Assembly (NCBI GenBank): GCA_004296865.1
Contig: SCVQ01000217.1
Location: 1 to 9,370 of the forward strand
From: Nitrospirota bacterium
GTDB lineage: Bacteria; Nitrospirota; Nitrospiria; Nitrospirales; Nitrospiraceae
DNA length: 9,370 nt
Reading direction: 5' to 3'
Shown here in pieces: positions 1 to 9,357 of the stretch (its first letter is position 1; every line of letters begins with the position of its first letter). Made by a program: the position numbers and the translations under genes. The notes under the pieces are model-generated. The model was not told the DNA's origin. It did not search any database and saw nothing but the letters and a program-made list of their open reading frames with translations.

Positions 1-291
1 TGCCAGGTGGCTTCAAGTCGATCTGTGTTTGTTCAACGGGCTACTTTGACCATTCATAACAAGTGGAAGGGAGTTCCAACTTTGTTCATGGCCTGGCCCT
101 AATCTGGTCGACCGGCATGGGATAAATTAGGGAATATACCAGGTGTTAAATGGGTGTTAGAAAGACCGACAAATTGGCAAGGTGGACGGCAGAAAGAAAC
201 AAACAGAGACAACTGGGTAAACGCGGTTTCAGCCAGGAATGACAAGGGGATTGCCTACATCATCAAGGACATAAGCAATCCCCCTTGAATG
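1..291. other. AT-rich flank without a recognisable gene
   Basis: This stretch lies beyond the truncated tRNA-Pro. It is clearly AT-richer than the rest: I counted 47% G+C in 1–60 and 37% in 121–180, while the genes to the right look above 60%. No convincing gene is present. Frame 1 of the plus strand is open from the left edge to a TAA at 100–102 (33 codons); I do not recognise the peptide, which could be the tail of a gene outside the window or chance. Minus-strand ATGs in 1–150 all meet stops within about 15 codons. The only structured element I see is an inverted repeat at 243–287. The composition break at about 291 coincides with the point where tRNA identity is lost, which suggests foreign DNA or an assembly join. 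Confidence 0.5.
243..287. repeat. Inverted repeat next to the tRNA breakpoint
   Basis: The left arm CAAGGGGATTGC (243–254) and right arm GCAATCCCCCTTG (275–287) pair along 12 bp with one bulged C, around a 20-base loop. No T-run follows on either strand, so it is not a standard intrinsic terminator. It sits 4 bases from the point where the tRNA-Pro sequence stops, so it may be the end structure of a mobile element. That role is inferred from position only. Confidence 0.5.
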
Positions 292-332
292 GCTCCCAAA
301 GCAGACGCGCTACCGAGTTGCGCTACGCCCCG
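292..332 (-). tRNA. tRNA-Pro(TGG), 5' portion only
   Basis: Read on the minus strand from 332, the sequence gives an acceptor 5' strand (CGGGGCG), TA, a D-arm with GCGC/GCGC stem and an AACTCGGTA loop, G26, the anticodon-stem strand TCTGC, and the loop TTTGGGA with anticodon TGG at 298–296. Only the first two bases of the 3' anticodon strand (GC, 293–292) follow before identity ends. The variable loop, T-arm (no GGTTCGAA-like sequence anywhere in 1–291) and acceptor 3' strand are missing. The tRNA as it stands cannot be functional. It lies about 60 bp downstream of rdgB in the same orientation. TGG is the anticodon expected to be needed for CCA codons, so another copy should exist, or the join here is an assembly error. 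Confidence 0.8.
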
Positions 333-344
333 ACTCAAAGGCAC

Positions 345-415
345 CGATGAACGCGGAGCGATGAAGGACCAACAAACACTCTCTGTTCCCCTTCATCGTT
401 CAGTCTTCATCGCTC
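345..415. repeat. Dispersed hairpin repeat, copy 1 (rdgB 3' end)
   Basis: GAGCGATGAAG at 356–366 is perfectly complementary to CTTCATCGCTC at 405–415, giving an 11-bp stem around the rdgB stop codon. The right arm is itself a tandem of two 14-base units on the minus strand (415–402 and 401–388), both built on GARCGATGAAG. Positions 345–367 match 7516–7538 at 20 of 23 bases. The repeat could act as a transcription terminator or mRNA-stabilising hairpin after rdgB, but no T-run accompanies it. It resembles REP-type intergenic elements in style, though I cannot assign it to a named family. Confidence 0.55.
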
Positions 416-983
416 GAATAATCTCCCGCGCTTTAGCAAAAGCCCTGGCGCGATGGCTGATCCGATTCTTCTCCTCCGGAGTAAGCTGCGCCAGCGTCTT
501 ACCGAGTTCGGAAACGACAAACACCGGATCATACCCGAATCCACCTGCCCCGACCGGCGACTCCGCAATCACGCCGTCCAGGACGCCTTCCACGACTTCC
601 ACCCTTCCGGCCGGCGTCGCAATCGCCGCGACCGTGACGAAGCGGGCCTGCCGCTTCTCAGCCGGCACCCCTGCCATTTCATGGAGCAGCTTGCGGCAGT
701 TATCTTCATAGGTCGCATGCTCGCCTGCATAGCGCGCGGCATAGACGCCGGGGCGCCCCCCCAACACATCCACCATCAATCCCGTATCGTCGGATACGGT
801 CGGCAATCCCGTGTGACGCGCGATCTCAACGGCCTTCTTGACCGCGTTGGCCCGACAAGTCTCCCCATCCTCGACCACGTCCGGCGCATCGGGAAAATCC
901 GCCAGCGTGCGAATCGTAATGTCCAGATCACCCAGCAGCGCGGCCAACTCCACTCCTTTGTGAGGGTTCCTAGTCGCCAGCAC
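393..983 (-). CDS. rdgB: RdgB/HAM1 non-canonical purine NTP pyrophosphatase
   Basis: The enzyme hydrolyses XTP, dITP and ITP to the monophosphate and pyrophosphate, keeping deaminated purines out of DNA and RNA; it is cytosolic and usually dimeric. Family motifs are in order: the N-terminal LATRNPHKG (residues 2–10), VEDGET near 37–42, SDDTGL (64–69) with the metal-binding and catalytic acidic pair D65–D66, the GGFGYDP loop (147–153) and the NRISHR motif (173–178) that contacts the base. At 196 residues the length is normal. The GTG start at 983 begins inside the first beta-strand. The frame stays open upstream, where a CTG at 996–998 would add five residues (MIKELV...) matching the usual RdgB start, 8 bases after AGGAG, so the true start may be non-canonical. 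rph lies 96 bp upstream in the same direction. The last codons and the stop fall inside a repeat. Confidence 0.96.
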   Translation of the reverse strand: MLATRNPHKGVELAALLGDLDITIRTLADFPDAPDVVEDGETCRANAVKKAVEIARHTGLPTVSDDTGLMVDVLGGRPGVYAARYAGEHATYEDNCRKLLHEMAGVPAEKRQARFVTVAAIATPAGRVEVVEGVLDGVIAESPVGAGGFGYDPVFVVSELGKTLAQLTPEEKNRISHRARAFAKAREIIRAMKTER

Positions 984-1079
984 GAGTTCCTTGATCAGAT
1001 GTCTTGCTCCTTCTTACTGTTCTCTCCCACGAACAGGCGGCGGGTCTTAACGGGACGATCCACCCCGCCAACTCCCGAC

Positions 1080-1823
1080 TCATTCAAGGTTTCCGATCAA
1101 TTCCTTCTGCAGCATTACCAGGCTTTGAATGGCGCTCCACCCAACGGTCAGAAATTCGTCGAAGTCTTTTTTCTCGAAGGGCGTCCGCTCCGCCGTGCCC
1201 TGCACTTCCACGTAACGTCCCCGGCCGGTCATCACCAGGTTCATGTCCACTTCGGCCATCGAATCCTCTTCGTAGGCCAGATCGACCAACACGTTTCCCC
1301 CCACCTTCCCCACGCTGACCGCCGCCAGGTAGTCGGTCAAGGGACGTTTTTTGATCAGCCCTTTCTTCTTGATGGCCGCCAAGGCATCGGCCAGTGCGAT
1401 GAAGGCGCCGGTAATCGATGCGGTCCTGGTTCCGCCGTCGGCCTGGATCACGTCGCAATCGATCCAGATCGTCCGTTCGCCCATTTCCGACGTGTCGATC
1501 ACCGCGCGCAAGGCGCGCCCGACCAGCCGTTGGATTTCCAGCGTGCGTCCCCCCTGCTTCCCCCGTACGGCTTCCCGCTGCGTCCGGTCATGCGTGGCAC
1601 GCGGCAGCATGGCATATTCGGCCGTGACCCACCCGCGCCCCTTGTCTTTCAGAAACGGCGGGACCTTCTCTTCCACCGAAGCCGTACAAATAACCTTGGT
1701 GCCCCCCATCTCGATCAGCACCGCCCCCTCGGCATATTTGATGAAGTCGCGGGTGATCTTCACGGGCCTGACTTGATCGCGCCGGCGCCCGTCCAACCGC
1801 AACAGATTCATCGCGTGGTTCAT
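1080..1823 (-). CDS. rph: Ribonuclease PH
   Basis: RNase PH is a phosphate-dependent 3'-to-5' exoribonuclease that trims tRNA precursors and helps degrade structured RNA; it works as a ring-shaped hexamer in the cytosol. The 247 residues match the family in length. Visible signatures are the start [14 protein letters not shown] (8–21), [16 protein letters not shown] (91–106) with the phosphate-binding Arg at about 93, the core [21 protein letters not shown] (120–140), and the acidic catalytic stretch DLAYEEDS (181–188). The ATG at 1823 is supported by GGAG 8 bases upstream; the ATG four codons later lacks one. The gene precedes rdgB with a 96-bp gap and follows a small membrane ORF by 92 bp. 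The family is often linked to rdgB, and a tRNA remnant lies just beyond. Confidence 0.97.
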   Translation of the reverse strand: MNHAMNLLRLDGRRRDQVRPVKITRDFIKYAEGAVLIEMGGTKVICTASVEEKVPPFLKDKGRGWVTAEYAMLPRATHDRTQREAVRGKQGGRTLEIQRLVGRALRAVIDTSEMGERTIWIDCDVIQADGGTRTASITGAFIALADALAAIKKKGLIKKRPLTDYLAAVSVGKVGGNVLVDLAYEEDSMAEVDMNLVMTGRGRYVEVQGTAERTPFEKKDFDEFLTVGWSAIQSLVMLQKELIGNLE

Positions 1824-1915
1824 GCGGTGGTCTCCAATCTCCGGTCAAAGCGGATGACAGGCGGATTATAAGGGAACCCGGCAAGAAACGAAAGTACGCT
1901 GACAGGAACACGAGG

Positions 1916-2107
1916 CTACCGACCGGGACCGCGACGCCGGCTGGTCACATACGCGCGCAGGACCAACAGCCCCACGATCAGCGCCCCGATCGCCCAGATG
2001 AACAGGTTCTCATGGGGGAAGACATAAGCCAACGATCCCGACTCCATGAAACTAGTCACAGCCCCTTGCGCCCTATCCTTCAGCGTGAGTCGTGCCTGAC
2101 CGGACAT
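1916..2107 (-). CDS. Small single-span membrane protein, unknown function
   Basis: This is a 63-residue ORF from the ATG at 2105–2107; a TTG two codons earlier would give 65. I do not recognise the family. The N-terminal half is mildly polar, and a hydrophobic span follows the motif VFPHENLF, running LFIWAIGALIVGLLVLRAYV. The tail is strongly basic (SRRRGPGR), so by the positive-inside rule the C-terminus should be cytoplasmic. No clear Shine–Dalgarno sequence precedes either start, which lowers confidence. It reads in the same direction as rph, 92 bp upstream of it, and diverges from the gene at 2258 across about 150 bp. The coherent membrane span with a basic stop-transfer tail argues for a real gene over chance. 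Confidence 0.5.
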   Translation of the reverse strand: MSGQARLTLKDRAQGAVTSFMESGSLAYVFPHENLFIWAIGALIVGLLVLRAYVTSRRRGPGR

Positions 2108-2257
2108 TGACAACCAGCCGGAATTTCATTACCATGCGTCCTCGTTCGCGCCGGTTAGGCCTCAGGGCCATCCTGCCAGGCACTCAATCCGGTTTCATCG
2201 CTCCAGCGTCAACCGTCTCAACTGATCATCGTCGATACAACAGAGGAGGACTGTGCC

Positions 2258-2752
2258 ATGAAGCCGTCCGTCGTCTCCCGCAACTGGCTCGGATATCTCT
2301 GCGACTCACTGGTCACCAGCGGCGCCATGTCGACATGGGATGCCACCGACTACCTGACCGAGAACCTGTTCGGGGAATCTCCGAACCCGCGCCTGCACGA
2401 AGCCAAAGCCCCCTACGAAACCACCTCCCGGTTCCTGCACCACCTCTACAGCCCGATCGTGGAGGCCGCAACGAGAGCCGTGAACCTGCCGTCCTCCTCG
2501 ATGATCCATATTTTCACCGACATCAGCCTGATCGGCAATTCCGCCGTGCTGGTGGTCTATTTCCCGGGAGAAAACCGGCCGCACCAGTTGCTCTTGCTGG
2601 ATGGCGTGCGCGCCTGGGACCTCGTGTTCCCCGATGCCGAGGCCTTCAACATCTGGGCCGAAGAACGTTTCGGCTGGACCAAGGCGGCCCTGGAAACGGC
2701 GGCAGCCGCCACGCAACCGGCCTCCGCGACAGCCGTCAATTCCGGCGTATAG
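2258..2752 (+). CDS. Conserved-looking protein of unknown function, 164 residues
   Basis: I do not recognise this protein. The start is well supported by AGGAGG 8 bases before the ATG. It has no signal peptide or membrane span and should be cytosolic. It appears to be a compact alpha/beta domain: a helical first half (residues 8–75) rich in aromatic and charged residues, then beta-like stretches MIHIFTDISLIGNSAVLVVYF (about 82–102) and HQLLLLDGVRAWDLVF (about 108–123), then a helix with IWAEERFGW. The last 20 residues are Ala/Thr-rich and probably disordered. The gene stands alone, diverges from the small membrane ORF, and ends 18 bp before the end of the convergent metH. No promoter stands out in the 2114–2257 gap. 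Confidence 0.8.
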   Translation: MKPSVVSRNWLGYLCDSLVTSGAMSTWDATDYLTENLFGESPNPRLHEAKAPYETTSRFLHHLYSPIVEAATRAVNLPSSSMIHIFTDISLIGNSAVLVVYFPGENRPHQLLLLDGVRAWDLVFPDAEAFNIWAEERFGWTKAALETAAAATQPASATAVNSGV

Positions 2753-2770
2753 CTCACCGTTTCGACCGGA

Positions 2771-6556
<3,786 letters not shown>

Positions 6557-6591
6557 CCTCGTGATTCGTTCGCGATCGCAACCGTTCGGCC

Positions 6592-6621
6592 ACTATAGCC
6601 GGAACCCCTCCGCTCAGGCAA
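6592..6621 (-). promoter_or_regulatory. Putative sigma-70-type promoter for metH
   Basis: On the minus strand, TTGCCT (6621–6616; 4 of 6 to TTGACA) and TATAGT (6597–6592; 5 of 6 to TATAAT) are separated by 18 bases. Transcription would begin near 6585, leaving a leader of roughly 30–45 bases before the two candidate metH starts. A leader that short leaves no room for a cobalamin or SAM riboswitch. Confidence 0.4.
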
Positions 6622-6651
6622 CTTGTCGCACGCCAGAGACCGAGGCCTTTC

Positions 6652-6681
6652 TTGACTTTGTGACGGAACGACGGCTAGGAT
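6652..6681 (+). promoter_or_regulatory. Putative promoter for the secreted-protein gene
   Basis: TTGACT (6652–6657; 5 of 6) and TAGGAT (6676–6681; 4 of 6) are 18 bases apart. The -10 element overlaps the ATG at 6680, so if this promoter is used, translation must begin further in, for example at the TTG at 6704 or the ATG at 6734. Confidence 0.3.
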
Positions 6682-7498
6682 GCGCCACTTCTTGGGTGGC
6701 CCTTTGATACCGCGCATATTACTTACCGCCTTCATGCTGGCCTCTCTGTCAGCCCTTCCCCTCGGCCCCCTGTCCGTCTTGCTCCCGAACCAGGTCCTTG
6801 CAAGCCCCTATTTCGACGACGGCTTCCTGGGCCTGACCCAAGCCGAGTTGCGCGCAAAGCTGGGGCCGCCCCACAGCGTCCGCGACCGGAAGGCCGCGCT
6901 CCGCGTCTTCAACTATTACTCGCTCCAGGACTGGGAGAATTTTTACAAGAAACTGGTCTCGCCGCAAAACGGCGAAGACGTCTACCACTACAAACGGAAC
7001 GGCATCGACGTCCGCTATTCGTTCGGCTACGTTCAGGATCCGAACGACACCTCGGATGCCCCGACCCTCTACGTCAATCTGGTCGACATCGAGTTTGGCA
7101 AGCCCGTGCCGATCGAACAGATTCCCTCGCTCGTGCCCGAATTCCAGCCGCCGGTGGAGCCGACGATCCCGGCATTCCGGTCCAACCTCTGGGTCCTGAT
7201 CTTCAAAGGCCAACCCTCCGCCGACGCGCGGTTCATCATCCGCGAACGGGGGAAGGAGCGGCTGGATTGGTCCCTGGCCTTCCAACTGTTCGCCTTGCAG
7301 GGCCTGCCGGAATTCCTGACGACCAAGGCCACGATCGACCGCATGGAGATCAGCGCCCAAAGCCTCCAAGTGATCAAGCAGCGTCAGCGCCTCACACACG
7401 AGGCGATCCTGAATCCCTTCTCCCGGGAATTCGCCCGCCAGCCGCCTCCCCCTCCGCCGCCGACGAAAAAAATCCCCCTGCCCAAGTACGCGGAGTAG
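6680..7498 (+). CDS. Secreted protein of unknown function with proline-rich tail
   Basis: I do not recognise a named family. The first 41 residues look like a Sec signal peptide: a basic PRI near 11–13, a long hydrophobic stretch (LLTAFMLASLSALPLGPLSV), and a likely cut after VLA at about residue 41, giving a periplasmic or exported protein. Just after it, GFLGLTQAELRAKLGPP (48–64) resembles the opening of small BamE/SmpA-type domains, which carry a G-x-T motif, a helix and then LGxP. A mixed middle region follows, with NGIDVRYSFGYVQD and LYVNLVDIEFGKPVP. The end has seven consecutive prolines (255–261) and a basic tail KKIPLPKYAE. The ATG at 6680 has AGG directly against it; later starts at 6704 (TTG) or 6734 (ATG) are possible and keep the hydrophobic core. 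The gene diverges from metH and converges on the DUF2784 gene. Confidence 0.85.
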   Translation: MRHFLGGPLIPRILLTAFMLASLSALPLGPLSVLLPNQVLASPYFDDGFLGLTQAELRAKLGPPHSVRDRKAALRVFNYYSLQDWENFYKKLVSPQNGEDVYHYKRNGIDVRYSFGYVQDPNDTSDAPTLYVNLVDIEFGKPVPIEQIPSLVPEFQPPVEPTIPAFRSNLWVLIFKGQPSADARFIIRERGKERLDWSLAFQLFALQGLPEFLTTKATIDRMEISAQSLQVIKQRQRLTHEAILNPFSREFARQPPPPPPPTKKIPLPKYAE

Positions 7499-7515
7499 CA
7501 CAAAGCAAGTATGCA

Positions 7516-7563
7516 CGATGAGCGCGGAACGATGAATGGCAGAGTTCCGAATTCGACCATTCA
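7516..7563. repeat. Dispersed hairpin repeat, copy 2 (7499–7596 gap)
   Basis: Positions 7516–7538 match 345–367 at 20 of 23 bases. Two overlapping stems are possible: CGGAAC (7525–7530) with GTTCCG (7544–7549), and TGAATGG (7533–7539) with CCATTCA (7557–7563). They interleave, so they would be alternatives or a pseudoknot. The element lies between the convergent ends of two genes, where it could stop transcription from both sides, although no T-run is present. Confidence 0.5.
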
Positions 7564-7596
7564 GCGTTGTTCTCTAGCAACCCCTGCGCAGAGGCA

Positions 7597-7962
7597 TTAG
7601 CCCCGCCTCAGGTGCTCTCGTTCTGGCCAGTAGGCCCAGGCCGATATCCCCACCACCAGCAGCGTTGCAAGAAAGACAACCGGCGGAGAGACCTGAAGGT
7701 ACACCAGGCGTTCGGCATAGTGAGCGAGGAAGTCCCCCGTATAACCCAGGGACGGGTCATGCTGCCGCCGCAGCCAGACTTCCAGATAGGTCAAGGGGCA
7801 GATCCATCGGAACAGTTGCAGCAGCAGGCTGAAGACCAAGGCCCCCACATGGAGCCACTTCACCCAGACAACCAGCCGTCCGATCAGCGCGCCGAAGAGG
7901 ATGAACAAGATCCAAAGCAGGTGGAGCAGGACGATCAGATCGGCGGCGACCCTGAAGATCAT
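7597..7962 (-). CDS. DUF2784 family membrane protein
   Basis: This 121-residue integral membrane protein matches the DUF2784 pattern, whose function is unknown. The family opening is seen in ADLIVLLHLLWILFILFGALIG (7–28), followed by WLHVGALVFSLLLQLFRWICPLTYLEVWLRR (36–66) with the hallmark W-x-CPLT-x-LE, then GYTGDFLAHYAERLVY (73–88). A last span (about 94–112) completes three to four membrane segments. The start is firm: AGGAGG lies 7 bases before the ATG. The upstream gene at 7987–8346 ends 24 bp before this start, and the ribosome site falls in the gap, so the two are probably cotranscribed. Confidence 0.9.
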   Translation of the reverse strand: MIFRVAADLIVLLHLLWILFILFGALIGRLVVWVKWLHVGALVFSLLLQLFRWICPLTYLEVWLRRQHDPSLGYTGDFLAHYAERLVYLQVSPPVVFLATLLVVGISAWAYWPEREHLRRG

Positions 7963-7986
7963 GAGACCGCCTCCTGTACAATGGCC

Positions 7987-8346
7987 TCAGGTATCTCCGT
8001 AGCGGAGATCCTTCGCGTCGGCAAGGGAGAGGTAGGGGTCGCCCCATTGATTGGGGCTCTCCAGGTTCCAGTCTTCCGCCAGCACGACCGGCTTCAACCG
8101 GATGCCCCAGATACCGCCGTAGACCAGATGGGCGAGGCCAGATCCAGAATCCTCAACGACCTGCGCGTAGGCGGAACAGCGGGGATGGTCCGGATCATCG
8201 GTCCATCCGGCCACCCAGCACCATTCGCCTTGAGCGCTTCGCTCGAAGCTTCTGACCTGGACCACCGGTCGTGCCGGGCCTGCCTCCTTGAATCGCGCGA
8301 AGACCGAACTATCGCAGTTGGGATTGCTCTCGACTTCGACAAACAT
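7987..8346 (-). CDS. Small soluble protein of unknown function, 119 residues
   Basis: I do not recognise this protein. It has no signal peptide or membrane span. It is acidic and rich in Trp, with stretches such as EWCWVAGWTDDPDHPRC (41–57), ending in ADAKDLRYGD. Three cysteines (11, 43, 57) are present without an obvious metal motif. The ATG at 8346 is the only usual start codon between the upstream in-frame stop (8401–8403) and the body of the protein; its ribosome site is weak. It is the first gene of a probable pair with the DUF2784 gene and diverges from the membrane protein gene at 8403 across 56 bp. A long plus-strand frame over the same bases lacks any recognisable domain and is judged a shadow. 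Confidence 0.7.
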   Translation of the reverse strand: MFVEVESNPNCDSSVFARFKEAGPARPVVQVRSFERSAQGEWCWVAGWTDDPDHPRCSAYAQVVEDSGSGLAHLVYGGIWGIRLKPVVLAEDWNLESPNQWGDPYLSLADAKDLRYGDT

Positions 8347-8360
8347 GCGCGGTGGTTCTC

Positions 8361-8390
8361 TTGACCTCCCCGCCTTAGCGTTGTTAGACT
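8361..8390 (+). promoter_or_regulatory. Putative promoter for the gene at 8403
   Basis: TTGACC (8361–8366; 5 of 6) and TAGACT (8385–8390; 4 of 6) are 18 bases apart. Transcription would begin about 8397, only some 6 bases before the ATG, predicting a leaderless or nearly leaderless message. This fits the lack of a Shine–Dalgarno sequence before 8403. Confidence 0.35.
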
Positions 8391-8402
8391 GCCTCCGTTG
8401 CT

Positions 8403-8843
8403 ATGTTGCCTCAGATGCCCTCACAGGATCCAGCATTGTCCGACCTTGCACCGCACGGCTTGTCGGCCGGAGCAGCCGGGCGGCCCTTGCCGGAGCCAGA
8501 ACCGGAGGCCAAGCCGTTTCTCTGCCGCAAGCCCGTCCGCCTGACCATCTACACCGGCTTTGCCATCCTCTTCATCGCCATGCTGGCCTGGCGGTTCGTG
8601 CCGGGCTTGCTGGACCCCACCTTCGAGAAACATATCCAGAACAAGCAAGTGATAGTCGGCATGACGAAGGAACAGGTACTCAAAGCCTGGGGATCGCCCT
8701 ACACCATCAACGTCAGCCACACGAAGGACGGGATCAGACGTGAGGAATGGATCTACGAGGACTGGAAGGACGCCTCCACGGTCAAACACCGGTATCTCTA
8801 CTTCGAAGAAAACATCCTCCTCGGCGGTTGGTCCTATCAGTAG
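8403..8843 (+). CDS. Membrane-anchored BamE/SmpA-like small domain protein
   Basis: The 146-residue protein has a Pro/Glu-rich N-terminal stretch (about 1–45), one membrane span (about 47–66, LTIYTGFAILFIAMLAWRFV), and a C-terminal domain. That domain opens with IVGMTKEQVLKAWGSP (84–99) and continues with REEWIYEDW (113–121) and YLYFEENILLGGW (131–143), the pattern of the BamE/SmpA-type fold: G-M-T, a helix, GxP, then beta-strands. Basic residues lie before the span (CRKPVR), which suggests the domain faces the periplasm. It is not the BamE lipoprotein itself, because no lipobox precedes a cysteine. Starts at 8403 and 8415 are equally possible; neither has a clear ribosome site. It ends 6 bp from the convergent DUF2007 gene. 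Confidence 0.8.
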   Translation: MLPQMPSQDPALSDLAPHGLSAGAAGRPLPEPEPEAKPFLCRKPVRLTIYTGFAILFIAMLAWRFVPGLLDPTFEKHIQNKQVIVGMTKEQVLKAWGSPYTINVSHTKDGIRREEWIYEDWKDASTVKHRYLYFEENILLGGWSYQ

Positions 8844-8849
8844 CCGGGG

Positions 8850-9089
8850 CTAGCCCGCCTGGTCGCTCTCTTCCCGCACCACCAGCTTCCCCAGCAATGT
8901 TCCGGCCCGTCCGAAGTCCGAATCGTCCACCATCACCACACGTCTATTGAACGGCAAGGACAGCCCGGGGTAGAGGCTGCCGAAATGTTCGTTGTGAACA
9001 AAATACCGGATGTCATTGCCGTCCAGCAGGCTTTTGATCAAGGCCAGCTCACCCTCGCTCTGGGGCTCGATCAGCGCGACGATGGCCAT
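8850..9089 (-). CDS. DUF2007 family small protein
   Basis: The 79-residue soluble protein matches the DUF2007 (putative signal-transducing protein) pattern. An N-terminal strand (MAIVALIE) is followed by the helix EGELALIKSLLDGNDI (12–27), then YFVHNEHFGSLYPG (29–42), and a second strand–helix unit VVMVDDSDFGRAGTLL (51–66). The family is thought to sense or bind a ligand, but its role is not established. Two GGAGG-like tracts lie just before the ATG, the better placed about 6 bases away. The stop codon of the upstream DUF1499 gene is 29 bp before this start, so the pair is probably an operon. Confidence 0.88.
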   Translation of the reverse strand: MAIVALIEPQSEGELALIKSLLDGNDIRYFVHNEHFGSLYPGLSLPFNRRVVMVDDSDFGRAGTLLGKLVVREESDQAG

Positions 9090-9118
9090 GGACCTCCCTC
9101 CCTGCGCGCAAGCCCGGC

Positions 9119-9357
9119 CTAACGATGGCCGGCGGGAATGCGCATCTGCCGGTCGATCTCGCCGAACAAGGCGCGGATGTTGCGCGCATTCTGGCCGAAG
9201 TCGCCTTTGCCGATCCGCGAGGCAGACCGGACCTGCACGACCACCTCGCCGTTCTGCGCTTCCACACGAATCAGCACATCGTCCATAAAACGGAACAGCC
9301 TGGTTCTGGCTTCCGCACGAATCTCTCCCGTTTCCGGTTGATACGCCACGAGCGACC
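9119..9357 (-). CDS. DUF1499 family protein, 5' end missing
   Basis: Only the C-terminal part lies in the window. It shows the DUF1499 core: IRAEARTRLFRFMDDVLIRVE, then VVVQVRSASRIGKGDFGQNARNIRALFGEI, where RSASR-x-G-x-x-D-x-G-x-N is the diagnostic stretch. A GTG at 9347–9349 is an apparent start, but the frame stays open to its left in the protein (W-S-L before it), and DUF1499 proteins carry more domain upstream, so the gene is truncated by the sequence end and not a complete 77-residue protein. Bases 9358–9370 are adapter and must not be translated. The function of the family is unknown. Cotranscription with the DUF2007 gene 29 bp downstream is likely. Confidence 0.85.

Noticed and set aside
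1..290. CRISPR array, integrase gene or intron-encoded protein beside the broken tRNA
   Set aside because: There are no spaced direct repeats and no coding frame; the flank is too short to judge the whole element.
453..1871. 472-residue plus-strand frame antisense to rdgB and rph
   Set aside because: It covers two firmly identified genes on the other strand, has no recognisable domain, and is the expected by-product of high GC.
6557..6679. Cobalamin or SAM riboswitch upstream of metH
   Set aside because: I found no conserved box, and the putative promoter leaves a leader of only about 30–45 bases.
6749..7516. 255-residue minus-strand frame
   Set aside because: It is antisense to the secreted-protein gene, which has a signal peptide; the antisense product looks like a shadow.
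7567..8364. 265-residue plus-strand frame
   Set aside because: It is antisense to the DUF2784 gene, which has family motifs and a strong ribosome site, and to the 119-residue gene.
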